A stretch of 64,000 nucleotides of DNA from Rhodococcus sp. 105337. Its GTDB lineage: Bacteria > Actinomycetota > Actinomycetes > Mycobacteriales > Mycobacteriaceae. A program made the translations under genes and the position numbers. Numbering within the stretch: the stretch's first letter is position 1; each line of letters starts with the position of its first letter. The notes beneath the pieces are model-generated. The model did no database searches, was not told the origin of the DNA, and saw only the letters and a program-made list of their open reading frames with translations. The DNA lies in contig NZ_JABAGQ010000006.1 of the NCBI RefSeq assembly GCF_012844225.1, forward strand, positions 62,001-126,000, written 5' to 3'. Shown here piece by piece: positions 61,636 through 64,000 of this stretch.

Positions 61636-62364
61636 TCACCAACCGCGGCGCCGGGGCTGGGAGCCGACCAGCTGACCCTCTCGCGCCTCTCCCCTGCTGC
61701 GGTAGACGATGTACGGGCGGAACAGATATCCCACCGGTGCGCTGAATGCGTGGACGAGCCGGGTGAACGGCCAGATCGCGAACAGCACCAGACCGATCAG
61801 GGTGTGGATCTGGAACGACACCGGCGCCTCGACGAGGAGTTCGCCGCGTGGCTGCAGGATCCAGATGGACCGGAACCACGGCGAAACGGTGTCGCGGTAA
61901 TTGTGTTCGCCGACCACTCCCGCGCCCATGAGGGTGGTGGCGAGACCCGCGACGATCGCGGCGACCAGGACTACGTACATGACCTTGTCGTTGAGGGTGG
62001 TCGCGGAGTACACCGGGCCGTTGGTACGCCGGCGGTAGATGAGCAGGCACACCCCGATGAGGGTCGCGGCGCCGGCGATGGTCCCGAGCACGAGAGCTTG
62101 GACGTGGTACGCGTGCTGGCTGATCCCTATCGCGTACGTCCACTGTTTCGGGATCAGCAAGCCGATGACGTGGCCGATGATCACCACCAGAATGCCGAAA
62201 TGGAACAGCGGACTGCCGATGCGCAGCAGCCTGCTCTCGTAGAGCTGTGACGAGCGGGTGGTCCAGCCGAACTTGTCGTATCGGTACCGCCACCACGTGC
62301 CGACGATCAGGATCGCGAGTGTCACGTACGGCACGATGTCCCAGAAGATTGCACCCGCGCTCAT
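61636..62364 (-). CDS. narI: respiratory nitrate reductase gamma subunit
   Basis: A 242-residue membrane cytochrome b with five helices. Histidines 55 and 65 (PLFHFGILVVIIGHVIG) and those in FQIHTLIG and TRLVHAFSAP bind the two hemes. It takes electrons from menaquinol and passes them to NarH. It is the last gene of the narHJI portion. A basic cytoplasmic tail ends SQPRRRGW. Confidence 0.95.
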   Translation of the reverse strand: MSAGAIFWDIVPYVTLAILIVGTWWRYRYDKFGWTTRSSQLYESRLLRIGSPLFHFGILVVIIGHVIGLLIPKQWTYAIGISQHAYHVQALVLGTIAGAATLIGVCLLIYRRRTNGPVYSATTLNDKVMYVVLVAAIVAGLATTLMGAGVVGEHNYRDTVSPWFRSIWILQPRGELLVEAPVSFQIHTLIGLVLFAIWPFTRLVHAFSAPVGYLFRPYIVYRSRGEAREGQLVGSQPRRRGW

Positions 62365-62367
62365 CGT

Positions 62368-63051
62368 TTACGGCCCTTCTCGTCGGTCGTGGGCGTCCCG
62401 GCGTGGCGGAACGGTCAGGGTGAACGGCTGCAGGCCGATCGCCTCGGCCGGAGGTCCGGCGTGCATCAGCCGGCGGGCCCGTTGTTCCTGGGCCTCGTCC
62501 ACAGGAGGCAGCGTGGCGCACACCGCGGCGACGGTGTCCGCGTACGGCGAATCGTCGCCGACCAGCGCGCGATGCAGGACGTCGATCGGTACCCGGTGCG
62601 CGACGAGCAGCCGTTCTCCCGCCTCGGGTGCGACGGTGGCCGCGAACTCGAGGACCACCGGGAGGTGGTCGGGCGCCTCGCCGACCGGAGGTTCGGCGCC
62701 CGCCTCCCGATAGGTCTGCACGAACGCGTGGATTTCCGATCCCCGGTTGCGTGTGTCTCCCGCGGTCCAGTAGGTCAGGTACATCGTCGAGCGCCGACGC
62801 AGGTCGAACGTGTCGACATACGCCTGGGCCGCATCGAGCAGGCTGCTACGACGCAGGTACGCGGCGGTCCGGGTGAGCCGGCCGCGCGCGGGCTCGTCGA
62901 TGTGGTCGACGAGTGCCTCGACGGTGTCGAGACGCTCCGCCATCTGCTCGTCCGGATACGCCAGCAGCAACGAGGCCGCCTGGTGGACGAGCCGGGTCTG
63001 CAACCGGCGAGCGGGATCCTCTCGGCGTGACGCCCGCCGGAACAATGTCAC
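62368..63051 (-). CDS. narJ: nitrate reductase assembly chaperone NarJ
   Basis: A 227-residue TorD-type chaperone with LLLAYPDEQMAERLDTVEALV and YLTYWTAGDTRNRG, the NarJ signature. It helps insert molybdenum cofactor into NarG. It overlaps narH by 4 bases and precedes narI by 3 bases. It is cytoplasmic. Confidence 0.93.
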   Translation of the reverse strand: MTLFRRASRREDPARRLQTRLVHQAASLLLAYPDEQMAERLDTVEALVDHIDEPARGRLTRTAAYLRRSSLLDAAQAYVDTFDLRRRSTMYLTYWTAGDTRNRGSEIHAFVQTYREAGAEPPVGEAPDHLPVVLEFAATVAPEAGERLLVAHRVPIDVLHRALVGDDSPYADTVAAVCATLPPVDEAQEQRARRLMHAGPPAEAIGLQPFTLTVPPRRDAHDRREGP

Positions 63052-64000
63052 CGCCGCTCCTCGCCGTCGCCGGGCCAGGCACCCGGGAACAGACCCGTGG
63101 GCGCTCCTTTGCCGTCCCAGTTCAGCAGATTGACGCGGGAGGGCTCGCGCTCGTTGACCGCGAGGCCTTCCGTGGTCTGGCGCTCTGCGAGCGCGTGGAA
63201 CGTTTCCACCGCGACCGGGACGGGTCCGCCGCTCGACTCACCGAAGGGCCCGGACTCGTACATTCCCGGTCCACCGTCGAACGACAGAGAGCAGTCCGTG
63301 GCGGATTCCTCGAGCTTGTGTCCTTCGGTCGCGTAGGCCGTCGGGATCACGTAGCGCTCTTCGTACTTGGCGAGGGCGAGCAACCGGTACATCTCGTAGA
63401 TCTGCTCCTCCGTCATGCCCACGGACTCCGGGATATGCGGCTGGGTGTCGCGACCGAGGTTGATGTCGCGCATATACGACCGCATCGCGGCGAGCCGTTG
63501 CAGGACGGCTTCCACGGACGCGGTGTCCCCCGCTGTGAACAGCTCCGCGAGGTAGCGGATGGGAATGCGCAACGACTCGAGTGCTCCGAACAGGTTTCCG
63601 AGATCTTCCCCGTCGTGACCGTCGCGGCTGACCGCGTCGACGACCGGCGACAGCGGCGGCACGTACCAGACCATCGGCATGGTCCGGTACTCCGGATGCA
63701 ACGGCAGCGCGACCTTGTAGACGTTGATCAGAGAGTAGATCGGTGACTTCTGTGCGCCGGCGATCCAGTCGTCGGAAATCCCTTCGGCCCGGGCCCCCGC
63801 GATGACCTCCGGATCGTGGGGGTCGAGCAGGACCTGACGCTGGGCTTCGTAGAGATCCTGTTCGTTCTCCACCGCCGCCGCGTCGAGCACCCGGTCGGCG
63901 TCGTAGAACACCAGCCCGATGTAGCGCAGACGCCCGACGCAGGTTTCGGCACACACCGTCGGTAGCCCGACCTCGATGCGGGGATAACAGAACGTGCACT
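63048..64000 (-). CDS. narH: nitrate reductase beta subunit, 5' part outside window
   Basis: The C-terminal 317 residues of NarH are present; the 5' end is cut off by the window edge. The visible part has CTFCYPRIEVGLPTVCAETC, which carries the cysteines of iron-sulfur clusters, then GRLRYIGLVFYDADRV. The subunit relays electrons from NarI to NarG. The frame is open to the last base. narG and narK would be expected beyond. Confidence 0.94.
   Translation of the reverse strand, partial: CTFCYPRIEVGLPTVCAETCVGRLRYIGLVFYDADRVLDAAAVENEQDLYEAQRQVLLDPHDPEVIAGARAEGISDDWIAGAQKSPIYSLINVYKVALPLHPEYRTMPMVWYVPPLSPVVDAVSRDGHDGEDLGNLFGALESLRIPIRYLAELFTAGDTASVEAVLQRLAAMRSYMRDINLGRDTQPHIPESVGMTEEQIYEMYRLLALAKYEERYVIPTAYATEGHKLEESATDCSLSFDGGPGMYESGPFGESSGGPVPVAVETFHALAERQTTEGLAVNEREPSRVNLLNWDGKGAPTGLFPGAWPGDGEERR

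Overview
This is high-GC actinobacterial chromosome, most likely Rhodococcus or a close mycolic-acid relative. The backbone genes follow the order of the M. tuberculosis Rv2715 to Rv2782c segment as I remember it (nrdR, LysM gene, lexA, fadE20, hflX, dapF, miaA, miaB, recX, recA, clgR, pspA, pgsA3, ftsK, rnj, dapA, thyX, dapB, pepR). The extra blocks (a fructose PTS, a Corynebacterium-like gluABCD, a BioYMN transporter, an NCS2 permease and nar genes) suit a free-living Rhodococcus. I see no transposase, integrase, phage gene, CRISPR array, rRNA or tRNA. No stretch longer than about 300 bases lacks a gene.

Layout. 0-6.7 kb: alpha/beta hydrolase, DUF3516-type helicase, an orphan LysR effector-domain protein, then oxyR divergent from ahpC-ahpD. 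6.8-13.1 kb: a papain-like-fold protein, a small membrane protein, a class III aminotransferase and a long HrpA helicase. 13.1-15.4 kb: the SOS control locus (nrdR, LysM division-inhibitor-like gene, lexA) with three LexA-type boxes between the divergent genes. 15.4-19.2 kb: acyl-CoA dehydrogenase, NCS2 permease and a five-repeat membrane protein. 19.4-25.3 kb: a complete fructose PTS (ptsI divergent from fruR-fruK-fruA-ptsH). 25.3-34.2 kb: hflX, dapF, miaA and miaB with several conserved unknowns.

34.4-39.6 kb: gluABCD glutamate/amino-acid ABC transporter, then recA-recX on the opposite strand with a LexA box upstream of recA. 39.8-44.4 kb: DUF3046 protein, glycosyltransferase, PIG-L deacetylase, and the bioYMN ECF transporter. 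44.5-48.6 kb: clgR-pspA-pspM envelope-stress module, cinA-pgsA3, argA. 48.9-52.8 kb: TerC under a probable yybP-ykoY (Mn2+) riboswitch, preceded by ftsK. 52.9-61.5 kb: rnj-dapA, thyX, a ribbon-helix-helix-like protein with repeated TGGCGTCA sites upstream, SRPBCC protein, flavodoxin-like protein, dapB and the M16 peptidase pepR. 61.6-64.0 kb: narI, narJ and the 3' part of narH, where gene order departs from mycobacteria.

Functional themes are DNA damage response (lexA, recA, recX, LysM gene, ftsK), peroxide defence (oxyR, ahpCD), RNA and ribosome maintenance (miaA, miaB, rnj, hflX, hrpA), diaminopimelate synthesis (dapA, dapB, dapF), envelope stress (clgR, pspA, pspM) and nutrient uptake. I found no convincing new multi-gene system. 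The best leads are the riboswitch, the SOS box cluster, the array beside thyX, the five-repeat membrane protein and the orphan LysR effector domain. Gene identities rest on reading protein motifs and on remembered gene order; no database search was run.
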